Assembly: GCF_005144885.1 (NCBI RefSeq)
Contig: NZ_CP039690.1
Span: forward strand, 4,043,001 to 4,107,000
DNA: 64,000 nt
Source: Phreatobacter stygius
GTDB taxonomy: Bacteria; Pseudomonadota; Alphaproteobacteria; Rhizobiales; Phreatobacteraceae
Direction of reading: 5' to 3'
A program made the position numbers and the translations under genes. The number at the start of each line of letters is the position of its first letter. Within the stretch, counting starts at the first letter, position 1. Below are positions 56,802 through 64,000 of this stretch, piece by piece. The notes under the pieces were generated by a model that was given only the letters and a program-made list of their open reading frames with translations, did not search any database and was not told the origin of the DNA.

Positions 56802-58586
56802 TCAGCCGGCGAGCTGCAGCTGAATTGCATTGATGCTGTCGGCGCCGGAGGTGACGCTGACCTCCAGGCCGGGCGCTGCGGTCGCCAGGTTCTCGGCGAA
56901 GAACCGGGCGGTGCCGGTGGCCTCGGCGCCAAGCGCTTCCGCGGCGCCATTGTCGCGCTGGGCCAGCGCCTTTTCGGCGAGCGCCGTGCCGCCGAGCGCC
57001 AGCCCGAACAGCCGTGCATAGGGTGTGGCGCCGGCCAGCGCATCGGCCGGATTGGATTTCAGCGCCGCCAGCAGATGGCCGGTTGCCCGCTCCAGGCTGT
57101 CGATCGCCTCGGTCAGCCTTGCCGCCGTACGGCCGAAATCGGCCGAATTGGTGCCGGCCACCTTGGCGGCCACCACACGCATCCGGCTGATTTCGCCGGC
57201 GACCAGAGCGCCGCCTTCGAGCGCGACCTTGCGGGTGACCAGGTCGATCGCCTGGATGCCGTTGGTGCCCTCGTAGATCGCGAAGATGCGCGCGTCGCGC
57301 ATGTGCTGGGCAGCGCCGGTCTCCTCGACGAAGCCCATGCCGCCATGGACCTGCACGCCGAGGGATGCCACCTCGTTGCCGATATCGGTCGAAAACGCCT
57401 TGGCGATCGGGGTCAGCAGCGAGGCGCGGGCCTGGCCGGCCTGGCGTTCGGCCTCGGTCTTGCCGAGATGAGCCCGGTCGATCTCGGCCGCCAGCATGTA
57501 GCAGATGGCGCGTGCGCCCTGGGTATAGCCGCGCATGGTCAAGAGCATGCGCTTGACATCCGGGTGCAGGATGATCGGGCTCATGCCCTCGCCGGCATAA
57601 CCGGGCGCGCGGCCTTGGCGCCGTTCGGCGGCATAGGCCATGGCCTGCTGGGTCGCCCGCTCGGCGATCGCCACGCCCTGCAGGGCGACCGCGAGCCGGG
57701 CATTGTTCATCATGGTGAACATCGCCGCGAGGCCGCGATTCTCCTCGCCGACCAGATAGCCGATGGCGCCGCCGTCATCGCCATAGACCATGGTGCAGGT
57801 CGGCGAACCGTGGACGCCGAGCTTGTGCTCGATCGAATGGCAGCGCACGTCGTTGCGTTGGCCGATCGAACCGTCGGCATTGACCAGGAATTTCGGCACG
57901 ATGAACAGCGAGATGCCCTTGGTGCCGGCGGGCGCATCGGGCAGCCGCGCCAGCACGAGATGCACGATGTTTTCGGTCAGGTCGTGCTCGCCATAGGTAA
58001 TGAAGATCTTGTTGCCGGTGATCCGGTAGGTGCCGTCGCCGGCCCGTTCGGCCTTGGTGCGCAGCGCCGCCAGGTCCGAACCCGCCGAGGGTTCGGTCAG
58101 GTTCATCGTGCCGGTCCATTCGCCCGAGATCATCTTCGGCAGATAGATGGTCTTGAGCTGATCGGAAGCATGTGCCGCGATCGCCTCGATGGCGCCTTGC
58201 GTCAAGAGCGGGCCGAGGCCGAAGGAACTGCAGGCGGCGTTCCACATTTCCAGGCAAGCGGCATTGATGACGCAGGGCAGGGCCTGGCCGCCGAATTCGG
58301 CATCGGCCATTAGGCCGTTCCAGCCGGCCGCCGCCCAGTCGGAATAAGTCTCTTTCCAGCCCGGCGGCATGGTCACCTTGCCGTCCTTGAACGGCGTGCC
58401 GAGCTTGTCGCCGACGGTGTTGAGCGGCGCGATCCGCTCGGCGGCGAATTTGCCGGCCTCTTCCAGCACCGCGTCGACCAGATCCGCGGTCAGTTCGCCA
58501 TAGAGGCCATCGGCCAGGGCCTGGTCCAGGCCGGCGACATGTTTCAGCGTGCTGGCGATATCGGTGACGGGCGCGCGATAAGTCAT
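56802..58586 (-). CDS. Acyl-CoA dehydrogenase (long, DmdC/FadE-like)
   Basis: The start MTYRAPVTDIASTLKHVAG gives 594 residues, the length of the C-terminally extended acyl-CoA dehydrogenases. The signatures GTMNLTEPSAGSDLAALRTK, ITGNKIFITYGEHD and QVHGGMGFVEETGAAQHMRD, the last near the usual position of the catalytic Glu, support a flavin-dependent alpha,beta-desaturase. The N-terminal extension is shared with DmdC (methylmercaptopropionyl-CoA dehydrogenase) and long-chain enzymes. Chain length cannot be read. The gene is upstream of the hydratase by 71 bp. Confidence 0.92.
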   Translation of the reverse strand: MTYRAPVTDIASTLKHVAGLDQALADGLYGELTADLVDAVLEEAGKFAAERIAPLNTVGDKLGTPFKDGKVTMPPGWKETYSDWAAAGWNGLMADAEFGGQALPCVINAACLEMWNAACSSFGLGPLLTQGAIEAIAAHASDQLKTIYLPKMISGEWTGTMNLTEPSAGSDLAALRTKAERAGDGTYRITGNKIFITYGEHDLTENIVHLVLARLPDAPAGTKGISLFIVPKFLVNADGSIGQRNDVRCHSIEHKLGVHGSPTCTMVYGDDGGAIGYLVGEENRGLAAMFTMMNNARLAVALQGVAIAERATQQAMAYAAERRQGRAPGYAGEGMSPIILHPDVKRMLLTMRGYTQGARAICYMLAAEIDRAHLGKTEAERQAGQARASLLTPIAKAFSTDIGNEVASLGVQVHGGMGFVEETGAAQHMRDARIFAIYEGTNGIQAIDLVTRKVALEGGALVAGEISRMRVVAAKVAGTNSADFGRTAARLTEAIDSLERATGHLLAALKSNPADALAGATPYARLFGLALGGTALAEKALAQRDNGAAEALGAEATGTARFFAENLATAAPGLEVSVTSGADSINAIQLQLAG

Positions 58587-58808
58587 GGTGCTCCTCCGCA
58601 CGGCCGATCCAAGGTCCAGACGCCTCCGGCCGAGAGAATGCCCGCACCATGGCGGAGCACCCACGGTCGTGCAACGGCACGATGGCGAGGCTGGCCGAAC
58701 GAGGGATAGGAGTGTCTGACGTTTACGTCAACGGAATGCATCCACCGGACGAGAGAATCCGATTGCGGCATTTTGGTCTTGGCCGCGGGTCGTGCTAAGC
58801 GCCGCGCC

Positions 58809-59771
58809 ATGATCGCTCGCCCGACCCGCCGTCTCAGCCCCGATGCCACCGGCCTTGCCGAAGCTGGCCGGCTGTTGCGCGCCGGCGGCCTCGTCGCCTT
58901 CCCGACCGAGACGGTCTATGGCCTCGGTGCCGATGCAACCGACGGCCGCGCGGTCGCCGGCATCTACGAAGCCAAGGGCCGACCGAGCTTCAATCCGCTG
59001 ATTGCGCATGTTGCCGAAATTGCCGATGCCCTGGCGCTCGGCCGTTTCGACCAGCACGCCGAAGACCTCGCCAGGGCATTCTGGCCGGGACCTTTGACAC
59101 TGGTCGTGCCGGTCGCGGCCGGCTGTCCGATTTCCGACCTGGCGCGCGCCGGCCTCGATACGGTGGGGCTTCGGGTGCCCGACCATCCGGTGGCTCATGC
59201 GCTGCTCCAGGCCGCCGGCCGGCCGATTGCCGGTCCTTCGGCCAACCTGTCAGGCCATGTCAGCCCGACCGACGCCGATCATGTGCTGGCCGATCTCGAC
59301 GGCCGGATCGATGCGGTGGTCGATGCCGGTCCGACCGAGGTGGGGGTGGAATCGACCATTGTCGCCTGTCTCGACGGTGTCACCGTCCTGCTCCGTCCGG
59401 GCGGTGTGTCGCGCGCTGCGATCGAGGCCGTCATCGGTCGGCCGCTGGCGGTCCACCGTCAAGAAAAGACCATCGCGCCGGGCATGCTCGCGTCGCATTA
59501 CGCGCCGAAGGCCGGCGTCAGGCTCGACGCTCAGGTGGTCGAGCCGGGCGAAGCCTTGCTCGCCTTCGGCGCCCGGGTTCCCGATGGTGCGACCGTCATG
59601 CTGAACCTGTCGCCGTCAGGCGATCTCGCCGAGGCGGCCGCCAATCTCTTCGGTCATCTGCGCCAGCTCGACAGCGCCGGCGCCGGCCGCATCGCGGTCA
59701 TGCCGATCCCGCACGAGGGCCTCGGCGAGGCCATTCGCGACCGGCTGGTTCGTGCCGCTGCGCCGCGCTGA
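58809..59771 (+). CDS. sua5: L-threonylcarbamoyladenylate synthase (Sua5 type)
   Basis: The 320-residue protein makes threonylcarbamoyl-AMP for the t6A modification of tRNA. The catalytic region has FPTETVYGLGADA (about 31-43), KGRPSFNPLIAH and GPSANLSGHVSPT. A C-terminal Sua5 domain (about 215-320, after GMLASHYAPKAG) separates it from the shorter TsaC. It stands alone, divergent from the acyl-CoA dehydrogenase gene and convergent with a LysR gene. Confidence 0.95.
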   Translation: MIARPTRRLSPDATGLAEAGRLLRAGGLVAFPTETVYGLGADATDGRAVAGIYEAKGRPSFNPLIAHVAEIADALALGRFDQHAEDLARAFWPGPLTLVVPVAAGCPISDLARAGLDTVGLRVPDHPVAHALLQAAGRPIAGPSANLSGHVSPTDADHVLADLDGRIDAVVDAGPTEVGVESTIVACLDGVTVLLRPGGVSRAAIEAVIGRPLAVHRQEKTIAPGMLASHYAPKAGVRLDAQVVEPGEALLAFGARVPDGATVMLNLSPSGDLAEAAANLFGHLRQLDSAGAGRIAVMPIPHEGLGEAIRDRLVRAAAPR

Positions 59772-59780
59772 TCCATCGGC

Positions 59781-60686
59781 CTAAATGCCGCCCGACCCGT
59801 CCGGCTTTTGTGCCTCGCGCAACAGCCAGTTGCTGAAGGCCGCGACCACAGGCCGATTGGCGACCTCGGGCAAGCTGACGATGTAATAGGCGAACTGGGT
59901 CGGCCAGGACCGGTCGAGCGCCAGGACGAGACGGCCCGCGGCGATTTCGTCATGGGCATAGATGTCGCGGACCAGCGCCAGGCCCTGTCCGGCCTCGGCG
60001 GCGCGGATCAGCAGGAAATCATCGTCGAAGCTCGGGCCGCGCTCGGCCCTCGGATCGCCTTCGACACCGAGCGCTTTCAGCCACAGCGGCCAGTCGGCGC
60101 GATCGCGGTCCTGCAATAGCGGATAGGCCAGGCAATCCACCGGGTCATGGATCGGCGGCCCGCCGGCGAGCAGGCGCGCACTGCCGACCGGGACCAGCTC
60201 AGGCGCCATCAGCGGTATCGCGTTGAGGCCGGGATAATGGCCGAGTCCGTGCCGGATCGCGACATCGACCCGGCCGTCGCGGAGGTTGACCAGTTGGTTG
60301 GTCGCCTCGACACGAACTTCGAATTCCGGGTGCTCGTCGCTGAACCGGCCGAGCCGCGGCACCAGCCAAGACGCGGCAAAGGACGGAGCCGTGGTGACGG
60401 TCAGCGTCTGGCGAGCCTTGATGGTCTCGAGCGCGCCAAGCGTCAGGGCGATCTGATCGAAGGCCCTCAGCAATGGCGGGTGGATCTTGGCTCCGGCCTC
60501 GGTGAGCAGCATGCCGTAACGCGTCCGGCTGAACAGCGCGACGCCGACGCGTTCCTCCAACTGGCGGATCTGCTGGCTGACCGCGCCCGATGTGACGCCC
60601 ATCGCGTCGGCGGCGAGCTTGATGCTGCCGTGCCGGCCGGTTTCGGCAAAGGCGCGGAGCGCCAGCAATGGCAGGACGGAGCCCAT
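59781..60686 (-). CDS. LysR-family regulator (GcvA-like)
   Basis: The 301-residue protein has LPLLALRAFAETGRHGSIKL and GVTSGAVSQQIRQLEE for the helix-turn-helix (about 5-50) and a full effector domain. The N-terminus resembles GcvA/AmpR-type LysR proteins. It is divergent from the MFS-GST pair with 121 bp between and so probably controls it. Confidence 0.92.
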   Translation of the reverse strand: MGSVLPLLALRAFAETGRHGSIKLAADAMGVTSGAVSQQIRQLEERVGVALFSRTRYGMLLTEAGAKIHPPLLRAFDQIALTLGALETIKARQTLTVTTAPSFAASWLVPRLGRFSDEHPEFEVRVEATNQLVNLRDGRVDVAIRHGLGHYPGLNAIPLMAPELVPVGSARLLAGGPPIHDPVDCLAYPLLQDRDRADWPLWLKALGVEGDPRAERGPSFDDDFLLIRAAEAGQGLALVRDIYAHDEIAAGRLVLALDRSWPTQFAYYIVSLPEVANRPVVAAFSNWLLREAQKPDGSGGI

Positions 60687-60691
60687 AAGAA

Positions 60692-60777
60692 TTTAGCCTG
60701 CCTATACTTTGAAAGCAGAATGGATCGTTTATCGCAGCGGAGCTAAAGCGCTATTCATGCGCCGGAGAGAGTTTAGC
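60692..60777. promoter_or_regulatory. Candidate LysR sites between lysR and MFS genes
   Basis: TTTAGC occurs at 60692-60697 and 60772-60777, and its inverse GCTAAA at 60742-60747, spaced 50 and 30 bp apart. The arrangement could serve a LysR tetramer, but a hexamer repeated three times is weak evidence. Confidence 0.25.
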
Positions 60778-60807
60778 AATTCTCCTGCAAGATAGCGAGA
60801 CGGATCA

Positions 60808-62094
60808 ATGCAGCCAAGTCCAAACTCAAGCTCTCGCCCGATCCCTCGGGGTGAATCGACGGTCGCGGGTCCCTGGCTTCTGGTGGTTGTCGGTTTCGCC
60901 GCCCTGGCCGTTTCGTTTTCCGTGCGGGCGGTGCTCGGGCTGGCGATGCCGGTGATCGAAACCGAGCTCGGCTGGTCGCGCTCGCTGCTGTCGGGTGTTG
61001 GCGCACTGGCCTTGCTGGTCATGGCCTGCGCGGCGCCTTTTGCCGGCAGGATCATCGACCAGAGCGGCCCGCGCCTGCTCGTGTCGGGCGGGCTTGTCGC
61101 CATTGCCATTGGCGCCGGCCTGGTCTCGCTGACGTCATCGCTTGCGATCTTCGCGATCGGCTTCGGCCTGTTTGCCGCGGCCGGCTTCACCGCGGTCGGC
61201 ACCAATATCGTCGCGGCAGCCATCGCCAAGAGCTTCGAGGCCGGCCGTGGGCTGGCGACCGGCATCGGCACGTCGGGCGCGACAGCCGGGCAGTTGCTCG
61301 TCGTGCCGGCGGTTGCGATCCTGATGCAGACGGCAAGCTGGCGCTACGGCTTCGGCGCACTCGCCGTCCTCGCGCTGGTTCTGGCGGCCTGTGCCCTCAT
61401 CCTGTTGCCGAGACCGCGCCCGTCGTCCGCGCCCGGCGCGCCTTCGCAGCCGGACGGCTCCCTGCTCGACGGTATTGCCGCGCTCTTGCGGGTGCCAGCC
61501 TTCCACGTGCTGTTCTGGAGCTTTCTGATCTGCGGCTTCACCACCACGGGGGTGATCGAGACGCATCTCTTGCCCTATGCCGCGTTCTGCGGCTTTCCGC
61601 CGCTGCCGAGCGCCACCGCCTATGGCGTGCTCTCCGCGGTCAACCTGGGCGGCATGGTGCTCGCCGGCTTCCTGTCCGATCGCCTGCACCGGCCGACGCT
61701 GCTTGCCGCGATCTATCTGGCGCGCGCCGCGAGCTTCATCCTGCTCGCCTATGTCGCCCCGGACATCCGGCTGCTCTATGTCTTTGCCGTGCTGTTCGGC
61801 CTGGTCGATTATTCGACCATACCGGTCACGGTCGGCCTGGCGGCGAGCCATTTCGGCGTCAGGCGGCTCGGTCTCGCCATGGGCCTCATTTCGAGTGGCC
61901 ATGCGCTTGGCGGCGCGCTGGCCGGCGGGCTGTTGTTCGACGCCGGCGGATCTTATGGCTGGCTCTGGATCGGTGCCTTCAGCCTGTCGATGCTGGCCGG
62001 ACTGCTCGTCTTCACGCTGAGCGACCAGCCCTCCGAACCGGTCGAACCCGGCGAACCGGCGCTCGCCACGCGCACCAGCGAGGCGATGTCATGA
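60808..62094 (+). CDS. MFS transporter
   Basis: The 428-residue protein has twelve predicted spans in two halves joined by a polar loop (about 205-225). The first half shows GRIIDQSGPRLLV, a variant of the MFS cytoplasmic-loop motif, and the second GFLSDRLHRPTLL, a clearer copy. It resembles monocarboxylate/oxalate-type exporters or importers, but the substrate is unknown. The GST gene starts within its stop (ATGA), so the two are coupled. Confidence 0.9.
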   Translation: MQPSPNSSSRPIPRGESTVAGPWLLVVVGFAALAVSFSVRAVLGLAMPVIETELGWSRSLLSGVGALALLVMACAAPFAGRIIDQSGPRLLVSGGLVAIAIGAGLVSLTSSLAIFAIGFGLFAAAGFTAVGTNIVAAAIAKSFEAGRGLATGIGTSGATAGQLLVVPAVAILMQTASWRYGFGALAVLALVLAACALILLPRPRPSSAPGAPSQPDGSLLDGIAALLRVPAFHVLFWSFLICGFTTTGVIETHLLPYAAFCGFPPLPSATAYGVLSAVNLGGMVLAGFLSDRLHRPTLLAAIYLARAASFILLAYVAPDIRLLYVFAVLFGLVDYSTIPVTVGLAASHFGVRRLGLAMGLISSGHALGGALAGGLLFDAGGSYGWLWIGAFSLSMLAGLLVFTLSDQPSEPVEPGEPALATRTSEAMS

Positions 62095-62714
62095 TCCAGC
62101 TCTATACCGACACTTCGCCCAACGGTTTCAAGGCAACCATCGCGCTCGAGGAACTGGGCCTAGCTTACACGATTCATCACGTCAGGATCGACGCGGGCGA
62201 CCATCGCCAGCCCGCTTTCCTGGCGCTCAACCCCCATGGCCGCATCCCCGTCATCACCGACCCGGACACCGGCATCACGCTGTTTGAATCCGCGGCGATC
62301 CTGCTCTACCTCGCCGACAAGACCGGGCGGCTGCTGCCAGCCGGGAAGAAGGTCCGCTGGGAGGCGATCCAATGGCTGCAGTTCCATGCCGCAAGCGTCG
62401 GGCCGATCCTTGGCCAGCGTGTGCATTTCGAGCTGTTCGAGAAGACGCCGATGCCCATAGCGATCGCGCGCTACCGCCGGCTGACCGCTGAAGCCTTCGC
62501 AACGCTCGACGCGCGGCTCTCGGACCGGCGCTATCTCGCCGGCGACGACTATTCGATCGCCGATATCGCCACCTTCGGCTGGACCCATATCGCCGACATC
62601 TGCGGCTTCCGCTTCGACGAATATGGAAACCTCGCCCGTTGGCATGCCGACATCGCCGGACGCCCCGCCGTGCAGCGCGGCATCGCGCTTCCCGCCCCGG
62701 CGACCGGGCCTTAA
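62091..62714 (+). CDS. Glutathione S-transferase family protein
   Basis: The 207-residue protein has a thioredoxin-like N-terminal domain (IQLYTDTSPNGFKATIALEE) with Ser/Asn at the usual catalytic turn. HGRIPVITDPDTGITLFESAAILLYLADK is the glutathione-binding part, read in two adjacent pieces, and the C-terminal helical domain includes YSIADIATFGW. It resembles YfcG/Ure2-type GSTs. Coupling to the transporter suggests uptake and conjugation or reduction of one compound. It ends on TTAA, which also supplies the stop of the convergent rlmD-like gene. Confidence 0.9.
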   Translation: MIQLYTDTSPNGFKATIALEELGLAYTIHHVRIDAGDHRQPAFLALNPHGRIPVITDPDTGITLFESAAILLYLADKTGRLLPAGKKVRWEAIQWLQFHAASVGPILGQRVHFELFEKTPMPIAIARYRRLTAEAFATLDARLSDRRYLAGDDYSIADIATFGWTHIADICGFRFDEYGNLARWHADIAGRPAVQRGIALPAPATGP

Positions 62715-63928
62715 CGCGAAAAGGTCGCGACCAGCTCGACATGGGCCGACCAGCGGAACTGGTCGACCGGCGTGACGGTCTCGAGTTTCCAGCCGCCGGC
62801 GATCAGGGTCGCCGCATCGCGCGCGAAAGTGGCGGGATTGCAGGAGACCGCGACGATGCGGCCGATATCGGCCTTGGCCAGGATCTTCGCCTGGGTCTCG
62901 GCGCCGGCGCGCGGCGGATCGAACACCACCGCGTCCAGGCCCTTCAGGTCGGCGGCCATCATCGGCCGGCGGAACAGGTCACGTGTCTCGGCGACGATCG
63001 GTTTCAGGCCTGAAGCGCCGCGCACCGCCGCGGCGAGCGCCGCGATCGCTTGCCCGTCGGCGTCGACGGCATGGACGCGGGTCTGGGTCGCCAGCCGGAG
63101 TGCGAAGGGGCCGACACCGCAGAACAGGTCGGCGGCCTTCTTGGCCTTGCCGACGCCGTCGAGCACCAGGCGCGACAGCACCTCTTCGCCCTTGGTGGTC
63201 GCCTGGAGGAAGACGCCTGGCGGCAATTGCACCCGGATCGCGTCGATCTGGATCGACGGTGGCTCGCGCTGCATCACCAGGTCGCCGTGATTGGTCAGGC
63301 GTGCCAGGCCCTGGGCATTGCCGGCGGCCAGGAGTTCGAGGCGCTGGCGCTCGCTGAGCTTGCCGGCGCCGCGCAGTTCCATGTCGAGGCCACTGTCGGT
63401 GGCGGTGATCTGGATGTCGAGCGGTTTGGTGGCGGATTCGAGCACCCGGGCCACGGCGCGGGCGGCGGCGAGAGCGCGGTCGAGCTTCGGGTCGAGGATC
63501 GGGCAGGCGTCGATCGCGATGAGCGCGTGGCTGCGCGCCGCGGCAAAGCCGACGACGAGGTTCGTTCCCTGGCCGCGCCGGGCGTGAAAGGTCACCCGTC
63601 GGCGGCCCGCGCCATGGGCGTCGATGGTCTCGGCGATATCGGCCTGCAGCCCGTGCGGGCGCAGCGCCGCCGCCACCAGGTCGCGCTTCCAGGCGAGATA
63701 GGAGGCAGGCGCCCAATGTTGCAGCGCGCAGCCGCCGCAGCTGCCGAAATAGCGGCATTCCGGCTGGATCCGCTCGGCGCTCGGCACCAGGATGGCCGAG
63801 GGCAGGGCGCGTTCATCACGACCTTCGACTTCCACCACTTCGCCGGCCAGCGTGAACGGCACGAACCGGTGGCCGGCAACGCCATCGCCACGGTGGCCGA
63901 CATGCGAAATGGTCAGCCGCTCGGTCAT
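62711..63928 (-). CDS. RNA m5U methyltransferase, TrmA/RlmD family
   Basis: The 405-residue protein has an N-terminal TRAM-like region and the Fe-S cysteines ECRYFGSCGGCALQHW (about 57-72). The SAM site is in DLFCGVGPFAL, and the catalytic Cys is in VSCNPATFARD. The family methylates a uracil C5 in 23S rRNA (U1939 for RlmD) or tRNA. RlmD is a likely but not certain target. Its start overlaps the tlyA stop by four bases. Confidence 0.92.
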   Translation of the reverse strand: MTERLTISHVGHRGDGVAGHRFVPFTLAGEVVEVEGRDERALPSAILVPSAERIQPECRYFGSCGGCALQHWAPASYLAWKRDLVAAALRPHGLQADIAETIDAHGAGRRRVTFHARRGQGTNLVVGFAAARSHALIAIDACPILDPKLDRALAAARAVARVLESATKPLDIQITATDSGLDMELRGAGKLSERQRLELLAAGNAQGLARLTNHGDLVMQREPPSIQIDAIRVQLPPGVFLQATTKGEEVLSRLVLDGVGKAKKAADLFCGVGPFALRLATQTRVHAVDADGQAIAALAAAVRGASGLKPIVAETRDLFRRPMMAADLKGLDAVVFDPPRAGAETQAKILAKADIGRIVAVSCNPATFARDAATLIAGGWKLETVTPVDQFRWSAHVELVATFSR

Positions 63929-64000
63929 GGCCTTGAGCCCCGCAACGCATGCATGAGGAATTCCCGGTTGCCTTCGCCGCCGGCGATCGGGCTGTCGATC
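63925..64000 (-). CDS. tlyA: TlyA family rRNA methyltransferase, 3' end only
   Basis: The last 24 codons and stop are visible, running in from the window edge. They encode DSPIAGGEGNREFLMHALRG, the typical C-terminus of TlyA (16S/23S rRNA cytidine 2'-O-methyltransferase, also called haemolysin A). Coupling of tlyA to the next RNA methyltransferase by ATGA supports both calls. The bulk of the gene lies beyond position 64000. Confidence 0.8.
   Translation of the reverse strand, partial: IDSPIAGGEGNREFLMHALRGSRP

Overview
The window is about 64 kb of high-GC, densely packed chromosome from an alphaproteobacterium, most likely of the order Hyphomicrobiales (Rhizobiales). The evidence is the gene order mdh-sucC-sucD-sucA-sucB-lpdA, an alphaproteobacterial 6S RNA in front of fau, Irr/ICE-like boxes in front of bfr and bfd, a ribB fused to a degenerate ribA domain, and short REP-like palindromes of the GGCCGGGACAAG type. 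A Phreatobacter- or Bosea-like organism fits, but the genus cannot be fixed from sequence reading alone. No rRNA, tRNA, CRISPR array or prophage was seen. The only mobile element is one intact IS481-family insertion sequence with a 6-bp target duplication.

Layout. Positions 1-3000 hold a small family of exported glycine-rich proteins, one of which contains 328 consecutive Gly/Ser residues and runs off the left edge. Positions 3087-14520 (minus) are a TCA-cycle operon, mdh > sucC > small membrane protein > sucD > sucA > odhB > VOC protein > lipoprotein > SDR > lpdA; its SucC carries a 127-residue histone-H1-like tail. Next come an exported beta-carbonic anhydrase, a TetR regulator, the IS, zapE, and sdhCDA without sdhB. 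A NodU-type carbamoyltransferase, a membrane protein and a Na/phosphate transporter follow. Positions 25939-36273 are a complete phosphonate island: a divergent LysR regulator, then phnW-phnA-phnY, a binding protein, an ATPase, a fused permease and a PbfA-like ammonia-lyase. Together these would import 2-aminoethylphosphonate and its (R)-1-hydroxy derivative and convert both through phosphonoacetaldehyde and phosphonoacetate to acetate and phosphate.

The right half is mostly housekeeping: xerC, bfr/bfd, priA, ygfZ, a dihydroorotase, a Nudix hydrolase, an SRAP abasic-site protein ending in a sliding-clamp-like motif, a D-2-hydroxyglutarate dehydrogenase-like flavoenzyme, 6S RNA-fau-ymdB, aroC, HTH-ribB, a fatty-acid oxidation trio (SDR, enoyl-CoA hydratase, acyl-CoA dehydrogenase), sua5, a LysR/MFS/GST group, an rRNA uracil methyltransferase and the 3' end of tlyA.

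The most unusual items are the Gly4Ser-type repeat protein and its paralogues, the H1-like tail on SucC, the HTH-RibB fusion preceded by a perfect palindrome, and the SRAP protein with a C-terminal clamp-binding-like peptide on a Lys/Ala/Pro linker. All motif and palindrome calls were read by eye; none was tested by alignment or folding software.
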